Shown here piece by piece: positions 28,013 through 37,882 of a stretch of 50,179 bases of DNA. Within the stretch, counting starts at the first letter, position 1. Each line of letters starts with the position of its first letter. The notes beneath the pieces are model-generated. The model did not search any database, was not told the origin of the DNA, and saw nothing but the letters and a program-made list of their open reading frames with translations. The stretch comes from Gammaproteobacteria bacterium (GTDB lineage: Bacteria > Pseudomonadota > Gammaproteobacteria > Xanthomonadales > SZUA-5). The DNA is taken from assembly GCA_030430155.1 (NCBI GenBank), contig JAUIFV010000010.1:1-50179 (forward strand), in the 5' to 3' direction. Both the position numbers and the translations under genes were made by a program.

Positions 28013-29062
28013 ATGAGTCAGGAAGAGCAAGACAACCGCGGTGAGCAGAGGCGATTCAAGATCGCCGTGGTGGGCGCGACCGGCGCGGTTGGCACAGCGC
28101 TATTGGAGATTCTCGCCGAGCGGTCCTTTCCCGCGAGCAGCGTTGTGGCCCTGGCCAGCGAGCGCAGCGCCGGCAGCGAAGTGGACTACGGTAGACGCAA
28201 GCTCAAAGTCCAGGATCTGGACCAGTACGACTTCCGAGGGACCGACATCGCGCTGTTTTCCGCCGGCGGTTCCACCTCGGCCAAATATGCGCCCATCGCC
28301 GCAGCGGCGGGCTGCTATGTGGTCGATAACTCCAGCGAGTTCCGCTACGTCGACGGCATCCCGCTGGTGGTTGCCGAGGTCAATCCCGAGGCCATCGCCC
28401 AGGCCAGGGATGGCAAGATCATCGCCAACCCCAACTGCTCCACCATGCAGATGCTGGTGGCGCTGGCGCCGATCCATCGTCAGGCGGGCATTGCTCGAAT
28501 CAACGTCGCCACTTATCAGTCGGTCTCCGGAGCCGGGCGTTCGGCCATGGAGGAACTGGGCCGGCAGACCGCCGCATTGCTCAATTTCCAGTCGCCGCAA
28601 TGCGAGCGCTTCCCGGTGCAAATTGCTTTCAACGTGATTCCGCAGATCGATCGCTTTGAGGACAACGGCTATACCCGCGAAGAAATGAAGATGGTTTGGG
28701 AGACGCAGAAAATTCTCGATCCCAATATCAAGGTCAACGCCACCGCCGTGCGGGTGCCGGTTTTCTACGGTCACGCCGAAGCCGTGCACCTGGAAACTGT
28801 CGCGCCGATCAGTGTCGACCAGGTGCGAGCGTTGCTGGTTGCCGCGCCGGGCGTGGAGCTGGTCGATCAACGCGAACCCGGCGGCTATCCCACGCCGGTG
28901 ACCCACGCCGCGGGCGCCGACCCGGTCTATGTGGGTCGTATACGCGCAGATTTGTCACATTCGCAGGGCCTATCGATGTGGATCGTGGCCGACAATATCC
29001 GGAAAGGCGCCGCACTTAACGCAATTCAAATCGCTGAACTATTGGTCGAACACTATTTGTGA
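28013..29062 (+). CDS. asd: Aspartate-semialdehyde dehydrogenase
   Basis: It reduces aspartyl phosphate to aspartate semialdehyde for lysine, diaminopimelate, methionine and threonine. The 349-residue protein has an NADP-binding VVGATGAVGTALLEIL, the serine-rich SAGGSTSAKYAP, the catalytic cysteine in IANPNCSTMQM, YQSVSGAGRSAMEEL and the later catalytic-histidine region PVFYGHAEAVHLE. This is the Gram-positive/Pseudomonas-type enzyme rather than the E. coli type. AGGAAG precedes the ATG. asd just before fimV is conserved in pseudomonads and relatives. Confidence 0.97.
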   Translation: MSQEEQDNRGEQRRFKIAVVGATGAVGTALLEILAERSFPASSVVALASERSAGSEVDYGRRKLKVQDLDQYDFRGTDIALFSAGGSTSAKYAPIAAAAGCYVVDNSSEFRYVDGIPLVVAEVNPEAIAQARDGKIIANPNCSTMQMLVALAPIHRQAGIARINVATYQSVSGAGRSAMEELGRQTAALLNFQSPQCERFPVQIAFNVIPQIDRFEDNGYTREEMKMVWETQKILDPNIKVNATAVRVPVFYGHAEAVHLETVAPISVDQVRALLVAAPGVELVDQREPGGYPTPVTHAAGADPVYVGRIRADLSHSQGLSMWIVADNIRKGAALNAIQIAELLVEHYL

Positions 29063-29086
29063 TCTATAGTTAGCGTAGCCTTATAA
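29057..29086 (+). promoter_or_regulatory. Possible sigma-70 promoter for fimV
   Basis: TTGTGA (29057-29062, overlapping the asd stop) and TTATAA (29081-29086) with an 18-bp spacer, about 70 bp before the fimV ATG. The surroundings are notably AT-rich for this window. Confidence 0.5.
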
Positions 29087-29154
29087 GGTCGTTTCTAGGA
29101 AATGCTGTGTCCGCTCGTCCGGCGTAGACGAGTTCTGGTCCTGGGGGATGCCGA

Positions 29155-32013
29155 ATGAAAGCAACGCGAAAAACTGTGCTCGCCGGTGGTTTGATGGTGA
29201 TTCCGAGCTTGGCTCAAGCGCTGGGTTTGGGCGCAATCGACGTCAAGTCCGGTCTCAATCAGCCATTGAACGCAGAGATCCAGGTGATTCAGGCCAGCGA
29301 AGGGGAAGCGGCCGAATTGGCGGTGGATCTGGCCAAGGCCGAAGACTTCGCCCGGGTCGGTATCGATCGGGCCCGAATCGCTGTGCCGCTGGAGTTCAGC
29401 GTCGAAGAGAACAGCCGCGGCGACACCATCATCAAGGTCACCTCGACCGAGCCGGTGCGCGAGCCCTATCTGAGCTTCCTGCTCGACGTCAATTGGCCCA
29501 AGGGTCGGCTGCTGCGCGAGTACACCGTACTGCTGGATCCGCCGGTGATGGCGTCGGCACGCAGCAGCACCGGGTCGGCCAGCGCGCCCGCCACCCGGCC
29601 CGCGCCGGCACCAACGCCCGAACCATTGCGTCCGGCCCAGGCCGCACCGCCGCCGGCGCCTGCGCCTGCACCGGTCGCACCTGCGCCAGCACCAGCGCCG
29701 GCTCAGGCCGCACCGCCACCAGCGCCAGCAGCGACGCCGGCACCAGTGGCAGCCACGCCGCCGCCAGCGGCTGCTGCGCCGGGAGAGTATGGCCCGGTGA
29801 GCAGCGGTGAGACCCTTTGGGAAGTCGCTCTGGCGACCAAGCCCGACGGCGTTGAGGACATGAACAAGCTGCTGTTGACGCTGCTCAGGCTCAACCCTGA
29901 TGCCTTCTACGAGGACAACGTCAACGCGCTCAAGCGCGGCGCCGTCTTGCGTCTGCCCACCCCGGCCCAGATCGATGCGATCAGCGCCGTTGAGGCGCGT
30001 CAGGCGATGGCCGAGCAGAACGAGATCTGGCGCGGCTATCAACAGCGCGCCGCCGGACAAACCACCTCGGTGGCCGATGCCGGTTCGAGCAGTCTGCGCG
30101 CCGATTCTGCCGGGCGCCCGGGCAGCAGCAGCGATTCCCGATTGGAACTGGTGCCGCCACGCGCCACCAGTGGCGATCAGGGCGGTGCCGACCGGCCCGG
30201 TAGCGGCGGGATGAACGCGAGTTCGACCGCGGTTGCCGAAGTGCGGGCAGACCTGCTGCGTGCCGAAGAGGATTTGGCCAGCGCCCGTCAGGAAGCATCT
30301 GAGCTGCGCTCGCGGGTTGCCGATCTGGAGAAGATCAAGACCGATCAGGACCGGCTGCTTGCGCTGCGTGACAGCGAACTGGCCGCGCTGAAGTCGCGCA
30401 TATCCGAGCTCGAAGAGCGCGCCGCAGAAGCCGCCGCCATAGCTGCTGCCGCACCCGCACCCAGCGCAGCCGTCGACGACAGCGTCGACGACAGCAGTGC
30501 GGACGACAGCAGCTTGACTAGTGCCGACGATACGGTCAGCAGCGACGACGAGCCTGTGACCAGCCAGGACATCTGGGGCAGCACCGACGCCGCCGCTGAT
30601 GACAGCGCCACCGATGACACGGCCGATCCTTTGGCTGCCGATCCGCTGGCTACCGACGACACCGCAGCGAGCGACGATGCCGCGCTGGCGCAGGATGATC
30701 CAACCACGCCGCCAGCAGTGACGCAGCCGGTCTCCGATCCGGTAGCCGCCGACCCCGAGCCCGTCGCAGCAACGCCGGCACCTGCGCCGGCCAAGGCCTG
30801 GTGGGAGAACTACTACCTGCTCGGCGGCGCCGGTGCGGCGCTGCTGGCACTGATTGCCTTCTTCGCCACGCGCAGAAAGAAGAGCGAGGAGTTTGCCGCT
30901 ACCGACGACGATCACGGATCGGCAGTGGACTTTGGCATTCCGGCCGCCGACAGTCAGGACTATGCCGAGGAAGCGACCGAAGAGCCGGCCGCCGATCCGC
31001 TGTTCGAGCTGCGTAGCCGGATCTCCGAGCAGCCCAACAACCTCGACGCCCACCTCGATCTGCTGCGCTTCCACTACGGTCGGGGCGAAGCCGATGCCTT
31101 CGAGCAGGCGGCCGAGGCGATGCTGGTCCACGTCGACGATCAGCACGGGCCGGAATGGCGCGAGGCGCGTTCGTTGGGCGAGGGGCTGCTGCCGGGCAAC
31201 CCGTTGTTCGCCGAACCGCACGACTTTGGCAGCTTCGACGCCGGCGAGATGGAAGAGGCGACCACCCAAGAACAGCCGGCCACCGAGTCCGATCAGGATG
31301 CGCTGAGCTTCGACAGCTTCGATGAGCCGGAAGCAGCTGCGGAAACGGCGCAAACGGCCGTGGATCTGTCGTTGGATGCCGAACCCGAGTCTGCGCCAGA
31401 GCCGCAGCCGGAAGCCGCCAGCAGCGGCGGCGACGACTTCGATTTCGAGTTCGACTTCGATTCTCCGACCCAGACCATGGAGCCACTGCAGCCGCGCGAT
31501 GAGGCGGAGGCAGAATCGGCGACCGAAGCAGAGCCCGAGACCGAGCCGGCGTTGGAACTGGCTGAAGAGCCAGCGGCGAGCGCCGATGAGGCCGCCAAGG
31601 ACGATGAGAAGGAGTTCGAGCTCGATTTGCCGCCGCTGGACTTCGACTTCAACGAGTCCGAAGTGAAGGCGCCCGACGTGGTCGGCTTCGACGAGCAGAG
31701 CAAGGACGACGAGCTCAGTTTCGACATCGGCGGCGACGTGGCTGAAAGCGTCGAGGAGCTGGACACTGCGGTTGAAAGCAGCAGCGAGGCCGAACCGGAA
31801 GCCGAATCGGTAGACGACGATGGCTTCGATTTGGAGTTGGATCTGGGCGCGATGGGCGACAGCGACGCGGTCGGAACCAAGCTGGATCTGGCTCGCGCCT
31901 ATATCGACATGGGCGATCCCGACGGTGCCCGCAGCATGCTTGAAGAGGTTATCGCCGAGGGCAACGCCGGACAGCGTTCTGAAGCCGAGGGGCTGATGAG
32001 TTCGCTGGACTAG
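29155..32013 (+). CDS. fimV: FimV-family polar hub protein
   Basis: A 952-residue inner-membrane protein that in pseudomonads organises the cell pole and type IV pilus machinery. Order of parts: signal peptide (1-22); conserved periplasmic domain from LGAIDVKSGLNQPLNAEI to about residue 128; Pro/Ala linker; LysM-like peptidoglycan-binding segment VSSGETLWEVAL to GAVLRLPT (about 215-268); predicted coiled coil (about 358-425); acidic Asp/Ser stretch; one transmembrane helix (YYLLGGAGAALLALIAFFA, about 552-570); a TPR-like region (about 620-690); a very acidic cytoplasmic stretch; and the FimV C-terminal domain LDLARAYIDMGDPDGARSML. The ATG follows GGGGGATG. Confidence 0.94.
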   Translation: MKATRKTVLAGGLMVIPSLAQALGLGAIDVKSGLNQPLNAEIQVIQASEGEAAELAVDLAKAEDFARVGIDRARIAVPLEFSVEENSRGDTIIKVTSTEPVREPYLSFLLDVNWPKGRLLREYTVLLDPPVMASARSSTGSASAPATRPAPAPTPEPLRPAQAAPPPAPAPAPVAPAPAPAPAQAAPPPAPAATPAPVAATPPPAAAAPGEYGPVSSGETLWEVALATKPDGVEDMNKLLLTLLRLNPDAFYEDNVNALKRGAVLRLPTPAQIDAISAVEARQAMAEQNEIWRGYQQRAAGQTTSVADAGSSSLRADSAGRPGSSSDSRLELVPPRATSGDQGGADRPGSGGMNASSTAVAEVRADLLRAEEDLASARQEASELRSRVADLEKIKTDQDRLLALRDSELAALKSRISELEERAAEAAAIAAAAPAPSAAVDDSVDDSSADDSSLTSADDTVSSDDEPVTSQDIWGSTDAAADDSATDDTADPLAADPLATDDTAASDDAALAQDDPTTPPAVTQPVSDPVAADPEPVAATPAPAPAKAWWENYYLLGGAGAALLALIAFFATRRKKSEEFAATDDDHGSAVDFGIPAADSQDYAEEATEEPAADPLFELRSRISEQPNNLDAHLDLLRFHYGRGEADAFEQAAEAMLVHVDDQHGPEWREARSLGEGLLPGNPLFAEPHDFGSFDAGEMEEATTQEQPATESDQDALSFDSFDEPEAAAETAQTAVDLSLDAEPESAPEPQPEAASSGGDDFDFEFDFDSPTQTMEPLQPRDEAEAESATEAEPETEPALELAEEPAASADEAAKDDEKEFELDLPPLDFDFNESEVKAPDVVGFDEQSKDDELSFDIGGDVAESVEELDTAVESSSEAEPEAESVDDDGFDLELDLGAMGDSDAVGTKLDLARAYIDMGDPDGARSMLEEVIAEGNAGQRSEAEGLMSSLD

Positions 32014-32043
32014 ACCTGTAGCCTAAAACGCGGTTCTATTGCC

Positions 32044-32074
32044 AAGGCCGGAGTTCGCTCCGGCCTTGTTTTTT
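32044..32074 (+). terminator. Rho-independent terminator after fimV
   Basis: AAGGCCGGAG pairs perfectly with CTCCGGCCTT across a TTCG loop (32044-32067), followed by GTTTTTT. It ends the fimV transcript 20 bp before truA, so truA and the trp genes need another promoter or read-through. Confidence 0.95.
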
Positions 32075-32093
32075 GGGTTTTTCGGGAGTCTGA

Positions 32094-32900
32094 GTGGACG
32101 CAGTGCTGCGAATCGCGCTGGGCGTGGAGTATGACGGCACCGACTATTACGGCTGGCAGATCCAGGCCCAGTCGCCCACGGTGCAGGAAGTGCTCCAGGC
32201 CGCCCTGAGTCAGGTTGCAGACCATCCCGTCGAGGTGACCTGCGCCGGGCGTACCGACACCGGTGTGCATGCGCGTTGCCAGGTCGTGCATTTCGATAGT
32301 GCGGCGCAGCGCGGTGAGCGCGGCTGGGTGTTGGGCGGCAACGCCAATCTGCCCGACAGCGTTGCGATCCGATGGGCCCGGGTGGTACCCGCCTCCTTTC
32401 ATGCGCGCTTCTCCGCGCGTCGTCGAGCCTATCGCTACAGCTTGCTCAATCGCTGGGTGCGGCCGGGCTTGGGTGGGCGCTACCTGGCCTGGGAGCGGCG
32501 ACCGCTGTCGCTGTTGAAGATGCGCGCCGCGGTGCCGCATCTGCTTGGTGAGCACGACTTCAGGGCCTTTCGCACGGTCCATTGTCAGGCGCCGTCACCG
32601 GTGCGCACCCTGCACCGACTGGACATTGCCCAGGATGGCGATGAGTTCCGTTTCGAGGTGGAGGCCAATGCCTTCCTACACCACATGGTGCGCAATCTGG
32701 TCGGTACACTGATGGTGGTGGGCCGCGGCGAACAGCCGCCGGAATGGGTGGCTGAGGTGCTGCGTAGCCGGGATCGCTGCCAAGCTGGACCGACCGCGCC
32801 CAGCGCCGGCTTGTGTTTCCTGGCGCCCGGCTATCCGACCGAGTTCGGCTTGCCGGCGGAAGTCTGTCTGGCCTCGCCGGAGCTACCATCGCTGCCATGA
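32094..32900 (+). CDS. truA: tRNA pseudouridine synthase A
   Basis: It makes pseudouridine at positions 38-40 of tRNA anticodon arms. The 268-residue protein has LGVEYDGTDYYGWQIQ at the start and the catalytic aspartate in CAGRTDTGVHARCQVVHF. It also has RRAYRYSLLN, HDFRAFRTVHCQAPSPVRT and FEVEANAFLHHMVRNLVGTLMVVG. The start is GTG 32094. It overlaps trpF as ATGA; truA-trpF linkage is common in pseudomonads and Xanthomonas. Confidence 0.96.
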   Translation: MDAVLRIALGVEYDGTDYYGWQIQAQSPTVQEVLQAALSQVADHPVEVTCAGRTDTGVHARCQVVHFDSAAQRGERGWVLGGNANLPDSVAIRWARVVPASFHARFSARRRAYRYSLLNRWVRPGLGGRYLAWERRPLSLLKMRAAVPHLLGEHDFRAFRTVHCQAPSPVRTLHRLDIAQDGDEFRFEVEANAFLHHMVRNLVGTLMVVGRGEQPPEWVAEVLRSRDRCQAGPTAPSAGLCFLAPGYPTEFGLPAEVCLASPELPSLP

Positions 32901-33529
32901 AGCGTACCCGGATCAAGTTCTGCGGGATGACCCGCGAAGTCGACGTCGATGCCGCCGTCGAGTTGGGAGTCGATGCCGTCGGGCTGATCCTGGTTCCCGG
33001 CAGCAAGCGCGAGCTGAGCCTGGAGCGCGCCGCACAGCTTGCCGCCAGAGTGCCGCCTCTGATCAGCGTGGTTTGCCTGGTGGCCAACATGCCGACACAA
33101 CAAATCAACGCCGTTCTTGCGGCGATGCGCGTCGATCTGCTGCAATTTCACGGCAATGAGACGGATTCCCAGTGCACCATCTACGGCAAACCCTTTGTCA
33201 AGGCGGTAGCCATGGGCGATGATGATGCTGCAGTGCAGCTAGAGTCCTGGCCCGGCGCCGCCGGCTTGGTATTGGACGGTCATCGGCGCGGCGAACTGGG
33301 TGGCCAGGGGCGCAGCTTCAACTGGTCCGGGCGATTCGTGAGACCGGCGCAGCCCCTGCTGCTTGCCGGCGGGCTGAATCCAGACAACGTTGCCGAGGCC
33401 ATCAGAGCTGTTGAGCCCTTCGCGGTGGATGTCAGTTCGGGCATCGAGAGCGCGCCCGGGATCAAGGACCGGGCACGGATGGAAGCTTTTATCAAAGAGG
33501 TCAATCGTGTCGATAGAGAGCGTGAGTAG
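32897..33529 (+). CDS. trpF: Phosphoribosylanthranilate isomerase
   Basis: It catalyses the third step from anthranilate to tryptophan (Amadori rearrangement). The 210-residue TIM barrel has [27 protein letters not shown] (catalytic Cys), [24 protein letters not shown] and [15 protein letters not shown] (catalytic Asp and phosphate loop). ATG 32897 overlaps the truA stop; the longer frame from 32813 lies inside truA. It overlaps trpB by about 23 bp. Confidence 0.96.
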   Translation: MKRTRIKFCGMTREVDVDAAVELGVDAVGLILVPGSKRELSLERAAQLAARVPPLISVVCLVANMPTQQINAVLAAMRVDLLQFHGNETDSQCTIYGKPFVKAVAMGDDDAAVQLESWPGAAGLVLDGHRRGELGGQGRSFNWSGRFVRPAQPLLLAGGLNPDNVAEAIRAVEPFAVDVSSGIESAPGIKDRARMEAFIKEVNRVDRERE

Positions 33530-34757
33530 TCTGGATCCGGCCGTCGATGCGGCTGCCCCCGAAGCGCCGTCGCTGCCAGACCAGCGCGGTCATTTCGGTC
33601 AGTTTGGCGGCCGCTTTGTATCCGAAACCCTGATGGCGCCGTTGGCCGAGCTCACCGACGCCTATGAGCAGGCAACGGCCGACCCCGCTTTCTGGGCCGA
33701 GATGGAAGCCGATCGCCGCGACTACGTGGGCCGTCCATCGCCGATCTACCACGCCCAGCGACTGTCGGCGGAGATCGGCGGGGCGCAGATCCTGCTCAAG
33801 CGTGAGGATCTCAATCACACCGGCGCGCACAAGATCAACAACACCATCGGTCAGGCGCTGCTGGCCAAGCGGATGGGCAAGACTCGCATCATCGCCGAAA
33901 CCGGCGCCGGTCAGCACGGCGTTGCCAGCGCCACGGTGGCCGCCAGGCTGGGGCTGAAGTGCGTGGTCTACATGGGCGCGGTGGACGTGCAGCGGCAGGC
34001 CATCAACGTTTTTAGGATGAAGCTGTTGGGAGCCGAAGTGGTTCCGGTCAGCAGCGGCTCCAAGACCCTCAAGGATGCGCTCAACGAGGCGATGCGTGAC
34101 TGGGTCGCCAACGTTGACGACACCTTCTACATCATCGGTACGGTCGCCGGGCCGCACCCGTACCCGAAGCTGGTGCGCGATTTCAACGCCATCGTTGGCC
34201 GCGAAGCCAAGGCGCAGATGAGCGAGCGCTACGGCAAGCTGCCCGATGCCCTGGTGGCCTGCGTGGGCGGCGGTTCCAACGCCATCGGATTGTTCCACCC
34301 CTTCATCGGCGACCGCGAGGTGGCAATCTACGGCGTCGAAGCGGCCGGCAAGGGCTTGAGCAGCGGCCGACACGCCGCCTCGCTGTGCGCCGGTAAGCCC
34401 GGGGTGCTGCACGGCAACCGCACCTATCTGCTCACCAACGCGGACGGTCAGGTCACCGAAACCCATTCCATCAGCGCCGGCTTGGATTATCCGGGCGTGG
34501 GCCCCGAACACGCCTGGCTGCATGAAACCGGCAGGGCGAAGTACGTCGGCGTCACCGATGACGAGGCCCTGGCGGCCTTCCATAAGCTGTCGCGCTGCGA
34601 GGGCATCATCCCGGCGCTGGAGTCGGCGCACGCGGTGGCCTACGGGATGCAACTGGCCAAGACCATGCGTCCCGATCAGCAAGTGCTGGTCAATCTCTCC
34701 GGCCGCGGCGACAAGGACGTGCACACAGTGGCCACGCTGGAGGGCATCGAATTATGA
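33507..34757 (+). CDS. trpB: Tryptophan synthase beta subunit
   Basis: It joins indole with serine using PLP. The 416-residue protein has [16 protein letters not shown], the PLP lysine in [15 protein letters not shown] (Lys109), [20 protein letters not shown], the phosphate-binding GGGSNAIG and a C-terminal [11 protein letters not shown]. The start is GTG 33507 with AGAGG upstream, inside trpF; a GTG at 33522 is also possible. It is coupled to trpA by ATGA. The ~25 residues before the conserved core are extra and poorly conserved. Confidence 0.97.
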   Translation: MSIESVSSLDPAVDAAAPEAPSLPDQRGHFGQFGGRFVSETLMAPLAELTDAYEQATADPAFWAEMEADRRDYVGRPSPIYHAQRLSAEIGGAQILLKREDLNHTGAHKINNTIGQALLAKRMGKTRIIAETGAGQHGVASATVAARLGLKCVVYMGAVDVQRQAINVFRMKLLGAEVVPVSSGSKTLKDALNEAMRDWVANVDDTFYIIGTVAGPHPYPKLVRDFNAIVGREAKAQMSERYGKLPDALVACVGGGSNAIGLFHPFIGDREVAIYGVEAAGKGLSSGRHAASLCAGKPGVLHGNRTYLLTNADGQVTETHSISAGLDYPGVGPEHAWLHETGRAKYVGVTDDEALAAFHKLSRCEGIIPALESAHAVAYGMQLAKTMRPDQQVLVNLSGRGDKDVHTVATLEGIEL

Positions 34758-35578
34758 GCAACCGCATCGACAGCCGACTGGCGGAGTTGGGCGGGCAGGG
34801 GCGTTGTGCGCTGATCGCTTTTATCACCGCCGGTGATCCCGCCCCTGAACTGACCGTGGCGGCGATGCACGCACTGGTGGCCGCTGGTGCCGACATCATC
34901 GAGTTGGGGATGCCCTTCTCCGACCCGATGGCCGATGGTCCGGTGATACAGCGCTCCAGCGAGCGCGCCCTGGCCAAGGGCATGACCCTGCGCAAGACCC
35001 TGGATGCGCTGGCCGAGTTCCGTCGCAGCGACAGCCGCACGCCGGTGGTGTTGATGGGCTATCTGAACCCGATCGAATACATGGGCATGGACGCCTTCGC
35101 CGAGCGCGCCAGCGCGGCCGGCGCCGACGGCGTACTGCTGGTGGATTGCCCGGTGGAAGAGATCGATACCTGCGGGGAGACCCTGTCCGGACACGGACTG
35201 CGGCAGATCTTCCTGCTTTCGCCGACCACCTCAGCGCAGCGCACCGAGCAGATCTGCGCTCAGGGCCAGGGCTTCCTTTACTATGTGTCGCTGAAGGGCA
35301 TTACCGGCGCCGGCAGTCTGGCTACCGACGAGGTCGCGGCCAGCCTGCGGGCCCTGCGCGCTCGTACGCGAGTCCCGGTGGCGGTGGGTTTTGGTATCAA
35401 GACGGCCGAGCAGGCGGCGGCACTGGCCAATGCGGCCGATGCGGTGGTGATCGGTAGCGCGCTGGTGGAGCAACTGGCCGAGGCGAGCAGCGCCGAGCAG
35501 CTTGCCGCGATGGCCGGCGAGGTGCTGGCACCGCTGCGCCGGGCGCTGGACGACGTGCGCGACAGCCGCGCGGCTTGA
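34754..35578 (+). CDS. trpA: Tryptophan synthase alpha subunit
   Basis: It cleaves indole-3-glycerol phosphate and channels indole to TrpB. The 274-residue TIM barrel shows [14 protein letters not shown], the catalytic Glu50 and Asp61 in [61 protein letters not shown] and [16 protein letters not shown]. It overlaps trpB by ATGA and is followed 15 bp later by accD. Confidence 0.98.
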   Translation: MSNRIDSRLAELGGQGRCALIAFITAGDPAPELTVAAMHALVAAGADIIELGMPFSDPMADGPVIQRSSERALAKGMTLRKTLDALAEFRRSDSRTPVVLMGYLNPIEYMGMDAFAERASAAGADGVLLVDCPVEEIDTCGETLSGHGLRQIFLLSPTTSAQRTEQICAQGQGFLYYVSLKGITGAGSLATDEVAASLRALRARTRVPVAVGFGIKTAEQAAALANAADAVVIGSALVEQLAEASSAEQLAAMAGEVLAPLRRALDDVRDSRAA

Positions 35579-35593
35579 AATAGAGGATCGTCG

Positions 35594-36508
35594 ATGAGTT
35601 GGTTGCAGAAACTGATGCCGGCGCGCATACGCACCGAAGGTGGCAGTAAACGTGCCGTGCCGGAAGGGCTGTGGGAGAAGTGCGACAACTGCACCGCGGT
35701 GCTCTACAGGCCGGAGCTGGAACGCAATCTGCGGGTTTGTCCCAAGTGCAATCACCACATGCAGATCGGCGCTCGCGAGCGCCTCAAGCAGTTTCTGGAC
35801 GACGATAGCGGAGAGGAGATCGGGGCCCTATTGCAGCCCCAGGATCTGCTCAAGTTTCGTGATTCCAAGCGCTATCGCGACCGTCTGGTCGCGGCACAGA
35901 AGGCCACCGCCGAACGCGACGCGCTGGTTGCGCTGAGCGGCACCCTGTTCAGCCGCAGCATCGTCGCTGCCGCCTTCGAGTTTCGATTCATGGCCGGCTC
36001 GATGGGCTCAGTGGTGGGAGAGCGCTTCGCGCTGGCAGGCGAGGCCGCCATCGCCCAGCGCTGCCCGCTGGTCTGCTTTTCCGCAACCGGCGGCGCGCGC
36101 ATGCAGGAGGGATTGTTCTCGCTGCTGCAAATGGCCAAGACCTCGGCGGTGCTGGCGCGGATGAAGGAAGAGCGGTTGCCCTACATCTCGGTGCTTACCC
36201 ATCCCACTACCGGTGGCGTTTCCGCATCTCTGGGCATGCTCGGCGATTTGATCCTGGCCGAACCCGGCGCGCTGATTGGGTTCGCAGGGCCGCGAGTGAT
36301 CGAACAAACCGTGCGTGAAACCCTGCCGGAGGGCTTTCAGCGCAGTGAGTTCCTGCTCGAGCACGGCGCTTTGGACCAAATCGTTGATCGCCGCGAGCTG
36401 CGCAACCGTATCGGCAGCCTGCTCGCTCTGCTGATGCATCAACCCGCGCCCGAGCCCGATCCGCTACCCGGTAGCGAACCGGAAGAGTCGCCTCCGCCGC
36501 CAGCCTGA
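35594..36508 (+). CDS. accD: Acetyl-CoA carboxylase carboxyltransferase beta subunit
   Basis: With AccA it transfers carboxyl from carboxybiotin to acetyl-CoA to give malonyl-CoA. The 304-residue protein has the four-cysteine zinc ribbon (CDNC...CPKC, about 33-56) typical of AccD. The crotonase-fold core follows: [53 protein letters not shown] and [31 protein letters not shown]. The last ~20 residues are Pro/Glu-rich and probably disordered. A trpA-accD-folC order is conserved. Confidence 0.98.
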   Translation: MSWLQKLMPARIRTEGGSKRAVPEGLWEKCDNCTAVLYRPELERNLRVCPKCNHHMQIGARERLKQFLDDDSGEEIGALLQPQDLLKFRDSKRYRDRLVAAQKATAERDALVALSGTLFSRSIVAAAFEFRFMAGSMGSVVGERFALAGEAAIAQRCPLVCFSATGGARMQEGLFSLLQMAKTSAVLARMKEERLPYISVLTHPTTGGVSASLGMLGDLILAEPGALIGFAGPRVIEQTVRETLPEGFQRSEFLLEHGALDQIVDRRELRNRIGSLLALLMHQPAPEPDPLPGSEPEESPPPPA

Positions 36509-36514
36509 TCGCCG

Positions 36515-37798
36515 ATGCCGGCGCGTAGCCTCGCCGATTGGCTGAGTGATCTGGAGCAGCGCGGGCCGGCGCCGATTGCGCTTGGGCTGGAGCGCATAGC
36601 CGAGGTCTACCGGCGGCTGGAACTGCGACAGCAGCCCAAACCATTGGTCTTTACGGTGGCCGGCACCAACGGCAAGGGCTCCACCGTCGCCTACATCGAC
36701 AGCGTGCTGCGCGCCGCCGGACTGCGCGTGGGTCGCTACACCTCGCCGCATCTATGCCACTACGCCGAACGCATCGTCATCGACGGCGAGATGGTCAGCG
36801 AGCAGGCTATCGTCGACGCCTTCGCCCGCATCGACCGCGCACGCGGTGACATAGAGCTGACCTACTTCGAGTTCGGCACGCTGGCCGCACTGCAGATCTT
36901 CAATGCGCATCCCTTGCGCGCCTGGGTGCTGGAAGTTGGCCTGGGCGGGCGCTTGGATGCGGTCAACATCGTTGATCCTGACGTGGCGGTGATCACCTCC
37001 ATCGACCTGGACCATCAGCAGTATCTTGGCAACGACCGCGACAGCATCGGTGCCGAAAAGGCCGGCATCCTGCGTACGGGCGTGCCGGCAGTGATTGGCG
37101 ACCCGGATCCGCCGCCCAGCGTGTTGGCGCGAGCCGCCGAGTTGGGCGCGGCGCTGTACCTGGCGGGCAGGGATTTCGCGTTGACCGGGTCCGACCAAGC
37201 CGAGTTGCATTGGCAGGGCCCGCAAGGCGATACGCTGCGCCTGCCGCAGTCGCCGCTGCCCGGCGCCCACCAGCGCCAGAATCTGGCCACCGCGATTGCC
37301 GCGCTGTGGTGCGCCCGTGACGCCTGGCCCTGGTCGCCGGTAGCGCTGCGGTCCGGAATCGCTCAGACCCGGCTGGCCGGTCGCCTGCAGCCTATCCGGG
37401 CCCACTGCGCCTGCTATGTGGACGTCGCCCACAACCCCGACAGCGCGCGAGCGCTGGCCGCCTGGCTGCGTACCCAGCAGCGTCCCGGAAGGCGAATCCG
37501 GGCGGTGTTCTCGCTGTATGCCGACAAGGATCTGCACGGCGTGCTGGAGCCGCTGCGGGATCTGGTCGAATACTGGGCGATCGCGCCGTTGGTCGGACCC
37601 CGCGCACTGCCCATCGAAGAAATTGCGGCGGCGATCGCGCCCAGTCGGCAAAAGCAACTGCAGCGCTACCCAAGCATAGCCGCGGCTTTCCGCGACACCC
37701 TGACCGGCGCCGCCAGCAGTGATCTGGTGATCGCATTCGGCTCCTTCGTGGTAGCCGAACAGGTGCTGCGGGTAGCTCAAACCCGGCCCTCTGCGTGA
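36515..37798 (+). CDS. folC: Dihydrofolate synthase / folylpolyglutamate synthase
   Basis: It adds glutamate to dihydropteroate and folates with ATP. The 427-residue Mur-ligase-type protein has the P-loop in FTVAGTNGKGSTVAYIDSVL (about 46-65), VGRYTSPHL, TYFEFGTLAALQIF, VLEVGLGGRLDAVNIVDPDVAVITSIDLDHQQYLG and a C-terminal VDVAHNPDSARALA. ATG 36515 lies 6 bp after accD. It is the last gene before a new promoter for the SPOR protein. Confidence 0.97.
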   Translation: MPARSLADWLSDLEQRGPAPIALGLERIAEVYRRLELRQQPKPLVFTVAGTNGKGSTVAYIDSVLRAAGLRVGRYTSPHLCHYAERIVIDGEMVSEQAIVDAFARIDRARGDIELTYFEFGTLAALQIFNAHPLRAWVLEVGLGGRLDAVNIVDPDVAVITSIDLDHQQYLGNDRDSIGAEKAGILRTGVPAVIGDPDPPPSVLARAAELGAALYLAGRDFALTGSDQAELHWQGPQGDTLRLPQSPLPGAHQRQNLATAIAALWCARDAWPWSPVALRSGIAQTRLAGRLQPIRAHCACYVDVAHNPDSARALAAWLRTQQRPGRRIRAVFSLYADKDLHGVLEPLRDLVEYWAIAPLVGPRALPIEEIAAAIAPSRQKQLQRYPSIAAAFRDTLTGAASSDLVIAFGSFVVAEQVLRVAQTRPSA

Positions 37799-37849
37799 AC
37801 GGAATCGGTCAGGTACCCAATTTGAGGTCGAGTTGGCTTCGCGCCGCCC

Positions 37850-37855
37850 TATAAT
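37850..37855 (+). promoter_or_regulatory. Consensus -10 box before the SPOR-domain gene
   Basis: TATAAT lies 28 bp before the ATG at 37883. No -35 hexamer at ideal spacing is obvious; TTGAGG at 37822 is 22 bp away. A promoter here would separate the SPOR-cvpA genes from folC. Confidence 0.45.
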
Positions 37856-37882
37856 CGGCCCATCGACCAGCCAGGAGATCTC

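Noticed and set aside
29095-31353. 752-codon open frame antisense to fimV
   Set aside because: It mirrors fimV, whose codons rich in Ala, Asp, Glu and Pro keep the opposite frame open. The translation has no recognisable domain, and fimV is a certain gene.
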